DNA from: Parvibaculum sp049303435
Lineage (GTDB): Bacteria > Pseudomonadota > Alphaproteobacteria > Parvibaculales > Parvibaculaceae
NCBI GenBank assembly: GCA_049303435.1
Contig: JBAQNC010000265.1
Span: 1 to 25,290, forward strand
Direction of reading: 5' to 3'
DNA length: 25,290 nt
The position numbers and the translations under genes are program-made. Below the pieces are notes generated by a model. It worked only from the letters and a program-made list of their open reading frames with translations. It searched no databases and was not told the origin of the DNA. Positions 7,258-15,768 of this stretch are shown here, piece by piece. The number at the start of each line of letters is the position of its first letter. The first letter of the stretch is position 1.

Positions 7258-8954
7258 GCGACAAACTCGCGCGAGCTGGCAAGCGCAGCATCAAAATCTG
7301 GTGCTACGGAAACATGCGCGTCGTCAAAGATATTCATGTCTTCGAGCACCTTTCGCGGCTGGTTCTGCAATCCGCAAAGGATGACATGAGCGCCATGACG
7401 CTCGCAGCGCTCAATGAGCGTACCGATGGCGCTCGCGCCCGATCCATCAATGAGCGGCACGCCTACGAGATTAAGGATAAAGACCTTTGGCTTTGGCCCG
7501 ATACGGTCCAGCGTTTCGCCCAATCGCATCGCAACTCCAAAAAAGAAAGGCCCTTTGATGAAGCTCGCAACAACCCCTGGTGGCAGATCATGTTCATCCA
7601 GAGGCTCACCGCGCTCGCGCGGCGTATCGTCGCCGACATCGTCCTCGATAAGTTTCAGATGCGCCTGAACCTCCACTGCTTCCGACATACGATGCATGAA
7701 GAGAACTGCCGCCAGAACCACTCCCACTTCGATGGCGACCGTTAGATCGACAACGACTGTCAGGCCGAATGTGATGAGAAGAACGATCCGATCGCCAAAT
7801 GGCGCCTTCATCAGGTTCCGGAAGCGATCGATCTCGCTCATGTTCCAGGCGACCATGATCAGCACGACGGCAAGCGCCGCCAACGGAATATAGGCGGTCA
7901 GCGGCCAGGCGACGAGCATGAAGGCAAGCAGGAAAAGCGAGTGCAGAATGCCCGCTATCGGGCTGCGTGCGCCCGAACGGATATTGGTCGCCGTGCGCGC
8001 GATCGCTCCCGTTGCAGGCAGACCGCCCACCAGTGCAGAAGCGCAATTGGCGATACCCTGCGCCACCAGCTCGCAATTCGAGCGATGCCGCCGACCCGTC
8101 ATGCTATCGGCGACGAGGGCGGAAAGCAGCGACTCAACACCAGCCAGAAAGGCAATCGTAAAGGCGCTGGGAAAAAGCTGAATGATGCGTTCCATGCTCA
8201 TCGATGGTAGCGCTGGCATGGAAAAACTCGGCTCCAGCCCCACAAAGCGAGACCCGATCGTGTCGGTCGGAATGTGAAACACCTGGACAAGAACAGCAGC
8301 GAACGCCACGGCGATGAGAAATCCCGGCCAAGTCGGACGATAGCGTCGCAGAACGATAATCAGGGCAAGCGCGCCAATCGCTATCGCCATTGTGCCCAGA
8401 TGCGTTGTCGGCATCGCCAGTGCAATCGCCTCCAGTTTCGGGAAAAATTCCGCAGGCACATGCGCCATCACAAGGCCAAAGAAGTCCTTGATCTGGCTCG
8501 AAGCAATAATCACGGCAATGCCTGCCGTAAAGCCAGTCACAACCGGCTGAGGTATGTACTTGATAAACGTGCCAATCCGGAAGGCGCCCGCCGCGACAAG
8601 CATCACGCCCGCCATCAAGGTCGCAAGCACAAGACCATCATAGCCAAACTGCGCGATGACATTGAAAACAACAACGACAAAGGCACCGGTCGGCCCGCCA
8701 ATCTGGAAGCGTGAGCCGCCAAGAGCCGAAATCAGAAACCCGGCAACTACCGAAGTCAGGATACCCTTGTCGGGCGTCGCTCCACTCGCAATCGCCAGCG
8801 CCATCGCCAAAGGCAAGGCAACAATAGAGACGGTCAGCCCCGAGACAAAATCATCCCGAAAAGCGCGAAGGTCATAGCCCTCCTTTAGAACTGTAACAAG
8901 TTTCGGAACAAAGAGCGCCCAGTTCCCTGTTCTCGTCGACGTGCTTTGAGACAT
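7254..8954 (-). CDS. SulP-family anion transporter with STAS domain
   Basis: This 566-residue inner-membrane protein has a long hydrophobic core (about residues 35-430, many membrane segments) carrying the SulP signatures FVSGLTVSIVALPLAMALA and GGPTGAF. A cytoplasmic STAS domain follows (about 458-560, with DGSGASAIGTL). SulP proteins carry sulfate, bicarbonate, or di- and other carboxylates; sequence alone does not settle which. It starts 36 bases after the acyl-CoA ligase at 8991-10586 on the same strand, with no terminator between, so it is probably the third gene of the esterase-ligase operon. That makes a carboxylate substrate at least as likely as sulfate. AGGG lies 9 bases before the ATG. 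It converges on the AGPS gene and shares its CTAG stop. Confidence 0.92.
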   Translation of the reverse strand: MSQSTSTRTGNWALFVPKLVTVLKEGYDLRAFRDDFVSGLTVSIVALPLAMALAIASGATPDKGILTSVVAGFLISALGGSRFQIGGPTGAFVVVVFNVIAQFGYDGLVLATLMAGVMLVAAGAFRIGTFIKYIPQPVVTGFTAGIAVIIASSQIKDFFGLVMAHVPAEFFPKLEAIALAMPTTHLGTMAIAIGALALIIVLRRYRPTWPGFLIAVAFAAVLVQVFHIPTDTIGSRFVGLEPSFSMPALPSMSMERIIQLFPSAFTIAFLAGVESLLSALVADSMTGRRHRSNCELVAQGIANCASALVGGLPATGAIARTATNIRSGARSPIAGILHSLFLLAFMLVAWPLTAYIPLAALAVVLIMVAWNMSEIDRFRNLMKAPFGDRIVLLITFGLTVVVDLTVAIEVGVVLAAVLFMHRMSEAVEVQAHLKLIEDDVGDDTPRERGEPLDEHDLPPGVVASFIKGPFFFGVAMRLGETLDRIGPKPKVFILNLVGVPLIDGSGASAIGTLIERCERHGAHVILCGLQNQPRKVLEDMNIFDDAHVSVAPDFDAALASSREFVA

Positions 8955-8990
8955 GAATTCAGCCCTGCCTCCGCACCGCCAGAGGCTCTT

Positions 8991-10586
8991 TTATGCTTCA
9001 ACCTCTTCTTCTACCAATTTGCGAAGTTCCGCCTTGGCAATCTTTTCAAGTGTTGAGCGTGGGAATTCTGAGAGAATTCGAATGTCGCGCGGTCGCTTGA
9101 AATCTGCAAGCCCCTTACGACAGGCGGCCATCACATTTTCCTTGAGGTCTTTTGCCGCAGCCGGTTCGCCGCCGGGCACAAGAAGGAAAGCGACAGGCAC
9201 TTCATCAAGCATCTTGTCCTTCCGCGCGACGACGGCGCATTCGGCAATACCCGGCACCGTCATGATGACACGTTCTATTTCGGACGCCGCCACATTCTCA
9301 CCACCGACCTTCAGCATATCCTTGTCGCGGTCAGCGAAACGGATATACCCATCCTCGAGCAATTCCACACGGTCTCCTGTAATAAAGAAACCGTTCTCAT
9401 CGAAGCTCGCTTCCGTCGCCTCCGGATTATTCAGATATTCCTTGAAGAGCGACAGGCCGGGAATGCCGCGAATGAGAAGCGCTCCGGTCTCGCCCACTGC
9501 CGTCGGCGTACCGTCGTCATTCATGATGGCAATTTCATAGGACGTTGCCGGTTTGCCAATCGACATGGCGGCGGCGGGCAAATTCACATCGGAGACGATC
9601 CCATGCGTAATCGTCTCTGTCATGCCCCACCAACCGATGGTTCGTACACGGAAATGGGCATCCGTCGGAAGCGATGCCACACCATTTCCCCACAACCGAT
9701 AAAAATGTTTTTCCGGCACAGACTGATCCATCAACGCCTTCGTGCAAAACGGCACCATCGACGTCCATGTGCAACGATGCTTGAGTGACACCGGCCAGAA
9801 GCGCGATGCGGAAAAACGAGGCTGCACGACAATCGTGCCGCCGACCCAAAGCGTCGACAACACCGAATAGGACTGCGCGTTGGTATGGAACAGCGGCAGA
9901 TATACAAGATGCACATCTTCGGGCCGCAGATCTTCGTGCACGGCACAAACCTTGGCGCCCCAAAGCGCGTTGGCATGCGTCCACACGACGCCCTTTGGCC
10001 GTGACGTCGTGCCGGAGGTATATTGCACGCCAACATTAATATCCGAATCGGGTTTACGAAGCGGCGCGTCACTTGCATCGCCATAGAGATCGAAAAAACG
10101 CTCCACACCAGCAGGCAACACATCGGCTGCAGGTGCACCATTATCCGTCTCGGTCACTGCAAGCCATTTGATTGCCCTGCAGCTCTCAGCCACGAGAACT
10201 GCAAATTTCGGCTGGGTGATCGCACCGACGACAGCAGCATGATCCGAAAAATAGTTTAGCTCATCCGCAACCGAGCGCGCATTGGTCGTGACCGCGACGG
10301 CGCCCAGATGCGCGCATGCATACCAAGCAATGATGCTTTCAGGGCAATTGTCGAGATGCACAAGCACCCTGTCACCGAGCTTGACCCCACGCGCCTTGAG
10401 GCCGGCCGCCACACGCATCGTCGCCTCGGCAAATTCGGCATAGCTCCAGTTTTGCCCCTCACCCTCAAAAGGCTCCCAAATAAGAAACGGATGGTCAGGA
10501 CGCTCCGCAGCATGACGCGCCAGAAGATGAGGCACGTCAAAGCCGGAAAAGGGATGGACCGCTGGATTTGCCAGAACCGGTCTCAT
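8991..10586 (-). CDS. acyl-CoA ligase (AMP-forming, CaiC/crotonobetaine-CoA ligase-like)
   Basis: This 531-residue ANL-superfamily enzyme activates a carboxylic acid with ATP and joins it to CoA. YTSGTTSRPKG (189-199) is the phosphate loop, GWWGMTET (318-325) the adenylate motif, TGDR the ribose contact, and DMLKVGGENVAASEIE the hinge. K515 in STLEKIAKAEL is the catalytic lysine. The overall pattern is nearest to carnitine/crotonobetaine-type and other small to medium acid ligases rather than long-chain FadD. Its ATG overlaps the stop of the esterase gene by 4 bases (ATGA), so ester hydrolysis and acid activation are probably consecutive steps. The exact acid is unknown. Confidence 0.88.
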   Translation of the reverse strand: MRPVLANPAVHPFSGFDVPHLLARHAAERPDHPFLIWEPFEGEGQNWSYAEFAEATMRVAAGLKARGVKLGDRVLVHLDNCPESIIAWYACAHLGAVAVTTNARSVADELNYFSDHAAVVGAITQPKFAVLVAESCRAIKWLAVTETDNGAPAADVLPAGVERFFDLYGDASDAPLRKPDSDINVGVQYTSGTTSRPKGVVWTHANALWGAKVCAVHEDLRPEDVHLVYLPLFHTNAQSYSVLSTLWVGGTIVVQPRFSASRFWPVSLKHRCTWTSMVPFCTKALMDQSVPEKHFYRLWGNGVASLPTDAHFRVRTIGWWGMTETITHGIVSDVNLPAAAMSIGKPATSYEIAIMNDDGTPTAVGETGALLIRGIPGLSLFKEYLNNPEATEASFDENGFFITGDRVELLEDGYIRFADRDKDMLKVGGENVAASEIERVIMTVPGIAECAVVARKDKMLDEVPVAFLLVPGGEPAAAKDLKENVMAACRKGLADFKRPRDIRILSEFPRSTLEKIAKAELRKLVEEEVEA

Positions 10587-11518
10587 GCGAGACCCTCCTT
10601 CAGCGCCTTTGCGGCCGCTTTGACGGCTTCGCGCCCAACGTCGAGCACACCCTGCAAATTGAAGAAGCCATGGATCATGCCATCATAATTGACATGCGTT
10701 ATCGGCACGCCTGCGGCCTTGAGTGCTTCGGCATAGGCGCGCCCTTCGTCTCTCAGCGGATCAAAACCCGCTGTCACCACATAGGCAGCTGGCAAACCCT
10801 CCAGCGACGACGCCTTCATTGGCGCAATGCGGGGATCATCACGATCAGCATCTTTCAGATAATGATCGAAGAACCAGATCATACCGTCGCGTTCAAGAAA
10901 ATATCCGCTCTCATTGGCCTTGTAAGACCCGGTATCCACATCAGTATCCGTCACCGGATAGATCAGAAGCTGAAGCGCGATACGCGGACCTTTATCAGCC
11001 TTTGCAATCTGCGAGATGACGGCAGCCAGATTGCCGCCTGCGCTGTCGCCAGCAACCGCAATGCGCGTCGCGTCAACGCCGATCGACGCGCCATTGGCCT
11101 CGACCCATTTCAGCGCCGCATAGCAATCGTCGACGGCAGCCGGGAACACATGTTCGGGTGCAAGTCGATAATCCACCGCCACGACCTTACAACAAGCTTC
11201 GTTGGCAAGTGTGCGACACAGCGCGTCATGCGTATCAAGATCACCGATCACCCAGCCACCGCCATGATAATAGACCAATACGGGCAACGCATCGCTTCCA
11301 GCCGCGACGGGCGTGTAAATGCGAACAGGAATTTCGCCGTCAGGACCGGGTATGCTACGATCCTCGACCTTGCCAATTGCAACGCCCTGAAGATCAAGCG
11401 TTGCTGCAATGCCCCGGTACATTTCACGCGCATCTGGAACCGGCAAATCGATGATGCGTGGTCCGGGGTTCTCCGCCATGCCGTCGAGCAAAGCTCTTAC
11501 CTGCGAATCGAGTACCAT
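10583..11518 (-). CDS. alpha/beta hydrolase, HSL family (esterase/lipase)
   Basis: This 311-residue protein is of the hormone-sensitive-lipase type (family IV, alpha/beta hydrolase fold-3). YYHGGGW (83-89) forms the oxyanion hole, GDSAGG gives the nucleophile Ser159, FDPLRDEG gives Asp253 and GMIHGF gives His283. Such enzymes hydrolyse short to medium acyl esters in the cytoplasm, often of foreign or storage compounds. GGGAG lies about 10 bases before the ATG. It is first in an operon with the CaiC-like ligase (4-base overlap) and probably SulP. A terminator for the opposite neighbour at 11595-11636 sits just upstream, so the promoter should lie in 11519-11595. Confidence 0.92.
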   Translation of the reverse strand: MVLDSQVRALLDGMAENPGPRIIDLPVPDAREMYRGIAATLDLQGVAIGKVEDRSIPGPDGEIPVRIYTPVAAGSDALPVLVYYHGGGWVIGDLDTHDALCRTLANEACCKVVAVDYRLAPEHVFPAAVDDCYAALKWVEANGASIGVDATRIAVAGDSAGGNLAAVISQIAKADKGPRIALQLLIYPVTDTDVDTGSYKANESGYFLERDGMIWFFDHYLKDADRDDPRIAPMKASSLEGLPAAYVVTAGFDPLRDEGRAYAEALKAAGVPITHVNYDGMIHGFFNLQGVLDVGREAVKAAAKALKEGLA

Positions 11519-11594
11519 TTTCGTCTTCTCCCTACCTCATGATTTTCTTTGGATAGAGTTTTAAAGGCGGGGAGTGGTATCGCAAAGCTGCAAA

Positions 11595-11636
11595 TGAAAA
11601 TGCCCCGCCGGGATTTCTGTCCAGCGAGGCATTTCT
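11595..11636 (-). terminator. intrinsic terminator after the small orphan gene
   Basis: On the minus strand, a 12-pair stem (ATGCCTCGCTGG with its complement, two G-T wobbles) closes a 9-base loop and is followed by TTTTCATTT. It lies about 20 bases past the stop of the small gene at 11657-11863. It separates the ligase-DUF924-SDR run from the esterase operon on the same strand. Confidence 0.8.
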
Positions 11637-11656
11637 GACTATTCGTCGTGAAATTG

Positions 11657-11863
11657 TCAGTGCAGTGGATGACCCGCCTTGCTGCGGCGGCCTGCGACCA
11701 TGTCGAGCACCACGCTGCGCAATGAGCGCCACGCATCCGCACGCAAGGTCTCGCCAATCATCTCAAGCTCCGACACGGCCGATTCGGCATATTGAATGGC
11801 CTTGTAACCGTGTGTATCGACCATATAGGCGGCGAGCATATTCAATTCATTTTCGGTCATCAT
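11657..11863 (-). CDS. small conserved-looking hypothetical protein (about 68 residues)
   Basis: I do not recognise a family. The peptide from MMTENELNMLAAYMVDTHGY to the stop is rich in Glu, Ala and Arg and looks wholly alpha-helical. It is soluble, has no Cys or membrane segment, and ends in a basic tail (GRRSKAGHPLH). The frame is open to 12040, but the part before about 11917 reads like non-coding sequence. Candidate starts are ATG 11861-11863 or 11858-11860 (GGAG only distantly upstream) and ATG 11915-11917 (AAGGA close upstream, adding 18 residues). A strong terminator 20 bases after the stop supports a real gene. It follows the SDR-fold gene by about 170 bases and may have its own promoter. 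Confidence 0.6.
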   Translation of the reverse strand: MMTENELNMLAAYMVDTHGYKAIQYAESAVSELEMIGETLRADAWRSLRSVVLDMVAGRRSKAGHPLH

Positions 11864-12033
11864 ATTGGCGACAGTCTCCAGCCAGATTGAATTTGACTGA
11901 CACTTCGCAATCCGCATGCCATCCTTACACGCGAATAAAATACAACAATTACAATGGCTTATATGAGGGCGGCCCAGCGCGCCAAATTGCCGGGCGGCAA
12001 AGCTTGCCCGGTCAGATCGCCCATCGCACCACG

Positions 12034-12765
12034 CTACCAAGGCTCGTTATGCGTCCGCACATCAACCTCGAAACTCCAGGCTGCACGCTTCTGCCCGTGC
12101 AACATCAAATAGATGTCGGCGATACCATTAATATCGATAAGCCGCCCTTCCTTGCCGCGCGCCTCGGCATATTCAGGCACCAGCGTTTTTAACTTTTCGC
12201 CTGCAATCCCGCCGTCAATCACGATGTGACCGACATGGAGTCCCTTGGGTCCGAGTTCCTTGGCCGCGCTTTGCGCCAGATTTCGCAACGCCCCCTTGGC
12301 TGAAGAGAAGGCCGCAAAACCCGCGCGCCCGCGCATGCTTGACGAAGCGCCAGTAAAAAGGATCGAACCTTCTCCGCTAGGGCTCATATGCTTTGCCGCT
12401 TCACGTACGAACAGAAACGCACCGAAAGCGCAGACCCGCCAGCACCGCTCAAAATAATCCGCCGCCATCCCCTCGACGCCGCCAGGCATATTGTTGCCTG
12501 CATTGTATATGGCAAGGGCAACGGGAGCCTGAGCTTCAGCACCTGCAAAAAGCGCGGCCACGTCGTCCTCCAGCGTCGCGTCACATTCGACAGGCGTCGC
12601 CTGTCCGCCACTGGCGCGGATGGCATCGGCAATCGAAGCCACCTTTGCCAGCGTACGGCCCGCCACGAAGACATGAAGTCCCCGGGCCGCGGCCTGTTTC
12701 GCGATCGCCGCCCCAAGTCCTTCATGTGGACCCACACCCAATACAATTGCAGTCTTGGCAGTCAT
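12034..12765 (-). CDS. SDR-fold protein with catalytic Tyr replaced by Phe
   Basis: This 243-residue protein has the short-chain dehydrogenase fold. The cofactor loop is LGVGPHEGLGAAIA (9-22) in place of TGxxxGIG, YNAGNN (87-92) stands for NNAG, and Ser lies at 141-143. The catalytic YxxxK motif reads FSSAK (153-157), so Phe replaces the proton-donor Tyr while Lys is kept. Classical dehydrogenase activity is therefore doubtful; it could bind a nucleotide, act on an unusual substrate or regulate. GAGGGA lies about 6 bases before the ATG. It sits 86 bases after the DUF924 gene on the same strand, in a run begun by a FadD-type ligase. Confidence 0.86.
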   Translation of the reverse strand: MTAKTAIVLGVGPHEGLGAAIAKQAAARGLHVFVAGRTLAKVASIADAIRASGGQATPVECDATLEDDVAALFAGAEAQAPVALAIYNAGNNMPGGVEGMAADYFERCWRVCAFGAFLFVREAAKHMSPSGEGSILFTGASSSMRGRAGFAAFSSAKGALRNLAQSAAKELGPKGLHVGHIVIDGGIAGEKLKTLVPEYAEARGKEGRLIDINGIADIYLMLHGQKRAAWSFEVDVRTHNEPW

Positions 12766-12851
12766 AGCGCTTCCCTCAAAAATTCAGTTCAACCCAGCAT
12801 ATGGATAGGTTCCAAAAAAGAACCAACTAAATTTTGAGGACCGGCCGAAAT

Positions 12852-13397
12852 TCAACCCGAAAAGCCGCCGGAATTAAGAAAATCCTGCTCTGCCTCTGTC
12901 GAAACCCGCCCCAGAACCTGATTGCGATGCGGGAAGCGTCCAAATCGCCGGATGATGTCAGCATGTTCTTCGGCAAACCTCATGACTTCCGGATTTTTCA
13001 GTCGGGCAAAATATTCAAGCCCCTCCTTCTGGACCGCCGCATCCTCGGAATGCACGAAAGGCATGTAAATCCAGTTGCGAACCATCACGGGCAGTTCGAC
13101 GTCAAAGCGACGTTTGATCGCTTCGCGCGTCAACTGCAAGGCCTTTACGTCCTGCGCCCAGGCGCGATGATCATCACGGAAAAGGTTTCGCGAAAACTGA
13201 TCAAGAATGATGATCAGCGCCAAGGCTCCCTGAGGCTCCCCCATCCATTTATCGAGTTTGCCCGCTACGGCGTCATCATACGTGCCGCCAAAACGTTGCC
13301 TGACCTCCGCATCAAATGGGCCTGATTTCGCCCACCACTTTTCCCACCCGGCGGCAAACCAGAAATCCAGAACATCACGCGGGCGGACAGACGTCAT
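12852..13397 (-). CDS. DUF924 family protein
   Basis: This 181-residue protein carries all the landmarks of the DUF924 family: VLDFWF near the N-terminus (9-14), LDQFSRNLFR in the middle, MPFVHSED, and the closing FGRFPHRNQVLGR. The family is predicted to be all-helical and TPR-like; its molecular role is not established and I assign none. It is of ordinary length and looks intact. The start has no clear Shine-Dalgarno, and it lies 30 bases after the stop of the acyl-CoA synthetase, so translation may depend on that upstream gene. Confidence 0.93.
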   Translation of the reverse strand: MTSVRPRDVLDFWFAAGWEKWWAKSGPFDAEVRQRFGGTYDDAVAGKLDKWMGEPQGALALIIILDQFSRNLFRDDHRAWAQDVKALQLTREAIKRRFDVELPVMVRNWIYMPFVHSEDAAVQKEGLEYFARLKNPEVMRFAEEHADIIRRFGRFPHRNQVLGRVSTEAEQDFLNSGGFSG

Positions 13398-13427
13398 CGC
13401 TTATTCAAATTCAAGTCGCATTTTTCA

Positions 13428-14996
13428 TCAATTGATCATCCGCCCACGGCCTTCCCAATAGGGAGCCCGCAACTCGCGCCGAAGAATTTTACCCGACGGG
13501 TTACGCGGCAGGGCCTCCACAAAATCAATCGTCTTGGGAACCTTGAAGCCGGCGATACGTGTCTTCGCAAAGGCAATGATATCGGTAGCATCTGCCGTTT
13601 CACCCGGCTTCAACACGACGCAGGCCTTCACCGCCTCGCCCCAGCGATCGTCTGGCACACCGATAACGGCGACATCCGCCACCGCCGGATGGCCAAACAG
13701 GGCGTTCTCGACTTCGGCTGGATAGACATTCTCGCCACCCGACACAATCATGTCTTTGACGCGGTCGTGAATATAGAGATAGCCCTCAGCATCGAAATAA
13801 CCCGCGTCACCCGACGAAAACCAGCCTTCATTGATCGAGTCTTTCGTCGCTTCCGGTTTGTTCCAATATCCCTTCATCAGGGACGTGCCCTTGATCAGGA
13901 TTTCGCCCACTGCCCCTTGGGCGACATCCTTGCCGTTTTCATCAACGATACGAATTTCCGTATCTGGATTGACGATACCGCAGGAGCGCAATTTGCCGAG
14001 CGCGGGATCATGCGCATGGGGCGGAAGATGGGTCGCCGAGCCAGTCGTCTCGGTAAGACCATAAAGCTGTATGAAATCGCAACCAAATGTATCCTGCGCC
14101 TGACGAAGCACGTCTTCGGCAATCGGCGAAGCGCCATAAAGGATTTGCCGTATCGATGAGACGTCCGTGTTCTTGATCGCAGGTTGTTGCAACAAAAACA
14201 GGATGACGGCCGGAACCATGAAAGCGATGTTGATCTTGTATTGCTCGATCAATTTCAGGATCAATACAGGATCAACATCCTTGAGGATGACATTCGTCGC
14301 GCCATGTGCATGTCCGATAATGCCGATATTGACGCCAGCCACATGAAACAACGGCATGCAGACAAGATTGACTTCGCCCACGCTCCAATTCGCCCAACCA
14401 GCTTTGACGCCCCCTTCCAGAATACCAACGTAATTGGCATTGACGAGCTGCACCCCCTTGGGATGCCCCGTCGTGCCGCTGGTGTAAAGCTGGATGACAT
14501 CATCATCAGGTGCGTCGGCGAGATGCGGATCGGTATCAGGGAAGCTGTCCCGCCAGTCGTCAAACGACGTCCAGGTGGGATGACCGCCATCAAGCGCGAT
14601 CACCCGCTTGACGCTGGGGCACTGAGCGAGAACATGACCGACAATGTCGTAGAACTCTGCACCGACGAAAAGCATTTCCGTCTTTGCGTCATTGAGCACA
14701 TAAGCAACTTCCGGTGGTGCAAGACGCCAATTGACGCCAACAACGACAGCCTTCGCCTTGAACGCTCCATAAAGCATTTCGAAATAACGGTCCGAACTCT
14801 TGCCGATAAAGCCAATCCGGGTATCAGGCTTCATGCCCTCCGCAATCAGCCCCTGCGCCACGCGATTGGCGCGCTCATCAAGCTCCGCATAGGTCGTTTC
14901 ACGACCTTCAAAAATCTGCGCGATGGCGCGACCGTTCACGCGCGCCTGATAGCGCGTAATATCGGCAACCGATTTGATGTGCTCGCTGTCGAACAT
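13428..14996 (-). CDS. long-chain-type acyl-CoA synthetase (FadD-like)
   Basis: This 522-residue AMP-forming ligase makes acyl-CoA from a free acid, ATP and CoA. YTSGTTGHPKG (171-181) is the phosphate loop, QLYGLTETTG the adenylate motif, SSGDAGYFDAEGYLYIHDR the ribose and hinge region with GGENVYP, and K503 in NPSGKILRRELR the catalytic Lys. The layout resembles FadD13/FadD3-like ligases of actinobacteria and proteobacteria, which take fatty or steroid side-chain acids; chain length is not readable here. A strong GGGAGGGG lies 4 bases before the ATG. It is first in a minus-strand run (DUF924, SDR-fold, small protein) and diverges from the six-gene operon starting at 15216. Confidence 0.92.
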   Translation of the reverse strand: MFDSEHIKSVADITRYQARVNGRAIAQIFEGRETTYAELDERANRVAQGLIAEGMKPDTRIGFIGKSSDRYFEMLYGAFKAKAVVVGVNWRLAPPEVAYVLNDAKTEMLFVGAEFYDIVGHVLAQCPSVKRVIALDGGHPTWTSFDDWRDSFPDTDPHLADAPDDDVIQLYTSGTTGHPKGVQLVNANYVGILEGGVKAGWANWSVGEVNLVCMPLFHVAGVNIGIIGHAHGATNVILKDVDPVLILKLIEQYKINIAFMVPAVILFLLQQPAIKNTDVSSIRQILYGASPIAEDVLRQAQDTFGCDFIQLYGLTETTGSATHLPPHAHDPALGKLRSCGIVNPDTEIRIVDENGKDVAQGAVGEILIKGTSLMKGYWNKPEATKDSINEGWFSSGDAGYFDAEGYLYIHDRVKDMIVSGGENVYPAEVENALFGHPAVADVAVIGVPDDRWGEAVKACVVLKPGETADATDIIAFAKTRIAGFKVPKTIDFVEALPRNPSGKILRRELRAPYWEGRGRMIN

Positions 14997-15215
14997 GCGT
15001 CCCCTCCCTGGAAACGGAATTTGTGAACGGAGCCGGACATTTGCTGCCTTCTGAACCCCATCTCTTCAACCGGGAGTTTAGCGACGAATTGGTGACGAAC
15101 AAGTCCACCCTTGACCGATTGTCAGGCTCGACAGCGCGATTGACGCCGCTAGACTGGGAACAACAAGAATACGCTTCGTCAAGCCGGAGCAAAAAACAGA
15201 CAGGGAGACAGAATA
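14997..15215. promoter_or_regulatory. divergent intergenic region between ligase and six-gene operon
   Basis: This 219-base gap holds the promoters of two divergent transcription units. On the plus strand a TTGACG (15140-15145) precedes AAGAAT (15165-15170) with a long 19-base spacer, which is only a weak promoter match. A short TGTC-N6-GACA inverted repeat lies at 15120-15133, in a place where a regulator could act. No convincing open frame or RNA gene was seen in it. Confidence 0.3.
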
Positions 15216-15767
15216 ATGGCCCGTATACCCTATTTTGATCCGGCGCTTGCCGAAGGCCGCGCCAAGGAAGCCTACAAGAAGTTGCCGCCGCTCAACATCT
15301 TCAGGATGCTAGGCCACTCTGGTGACATGCTCGATGCCTTCACCAAGTTCGGCAACGCCATCCTCATTCACTCGGACCTCAATCCCATCCTGCGCGAAAT
15401 ATCCATTGTCCGTGTGGGCGTCCTTAAAGGCGGAAAATATGAAGTTCACCAGCACGAACGAATCTCCCGCCAGATAGGCATGCCGGAAGACAAAATCCAG
15501 GCGATCCATGAAGGGCCCGAGGCCAAGGCCTTCAATGAACTTGAAAGGATGGTAATGCGATTTACGGACGATATCGTCGCCAATACGCGAGCCTCCGATG
15601 CCACTTTCAATCCGCTAGCTGAGAAATTGCCGCCCAAACAGCTGCAAGAGCTGGTTATTACCATCGGCTTCTACACGGCCGTCTGCTATTTTCTCGAAAC
15701 CTTCGACGTCGACATTGAGGAAAAGGGTAAAGAGCCGACCGTTGACCTCTCGGGCAAGAAGAACTGA
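15216..15767 (+). CDS. carboxymuconolactone decarboxylase (CMD)/AhpD-fold protein 1
   Basis: This 183-residue all-helical protein of the CMD family has the typical block REISIVRVGVLKGGKYEVHQHERISRQIG (about 51-79), with the conserved His pair in HQH. The redox CxxC of AhpD-type peroxidases is absent, and this block contains no Cys. It is therefore not a peroxidase and may be a decarboxylase, hydrolase or isomerase-like enzyme, or a non-enzymatic partner. GGGAG lies about 9 bases upstream of the ATG. It opens the six-gene operon and is followed after one base by its paralogue; both share LNIFRML and YExHQHxRxSR, showing tandem duplication. They might form a mixed oligomer, as this fold usually makes trimers or hexamers. 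Confidence 0.88.
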   Translation: MARIPYFDPALAEGRAKEAYKKLPPLNIFRMLGHSGDMLDAFTKFGNAILIHSDLNPILREISIVRVGVLKGGKYEVHQHERISRQIGMPEDKIQAIHEGPEAKAFNELERMVMRFTDDIVANTRASDATFNPLAEKLPPKQLQELVITIGFYTAVCYFLETFDVDIEEKGKEPTVDLSGKKN

Positions 15768-15768
15768 C

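Noticed and set aside
10568..11542. Plus-strand open frame of over 320 codons opposite the HSL esterase
   Set aside because: It is antisense to a complete esterase with HGGG and GDSAGG, has no domain signature, and spans the esterase-ligase junction, as a shadow would.
14184..15026. Plus-strand open frame of 280 codons opposite the FadD-like ligase
   Set aside because: It is the shadow of the ligase, with a composition typical of reverse-strand translation.
15216..15767. AhpD alkyl hydroperoxidase
   Set aside because: The redox CxxC pair is absent, so only the fold-level family call is kept.
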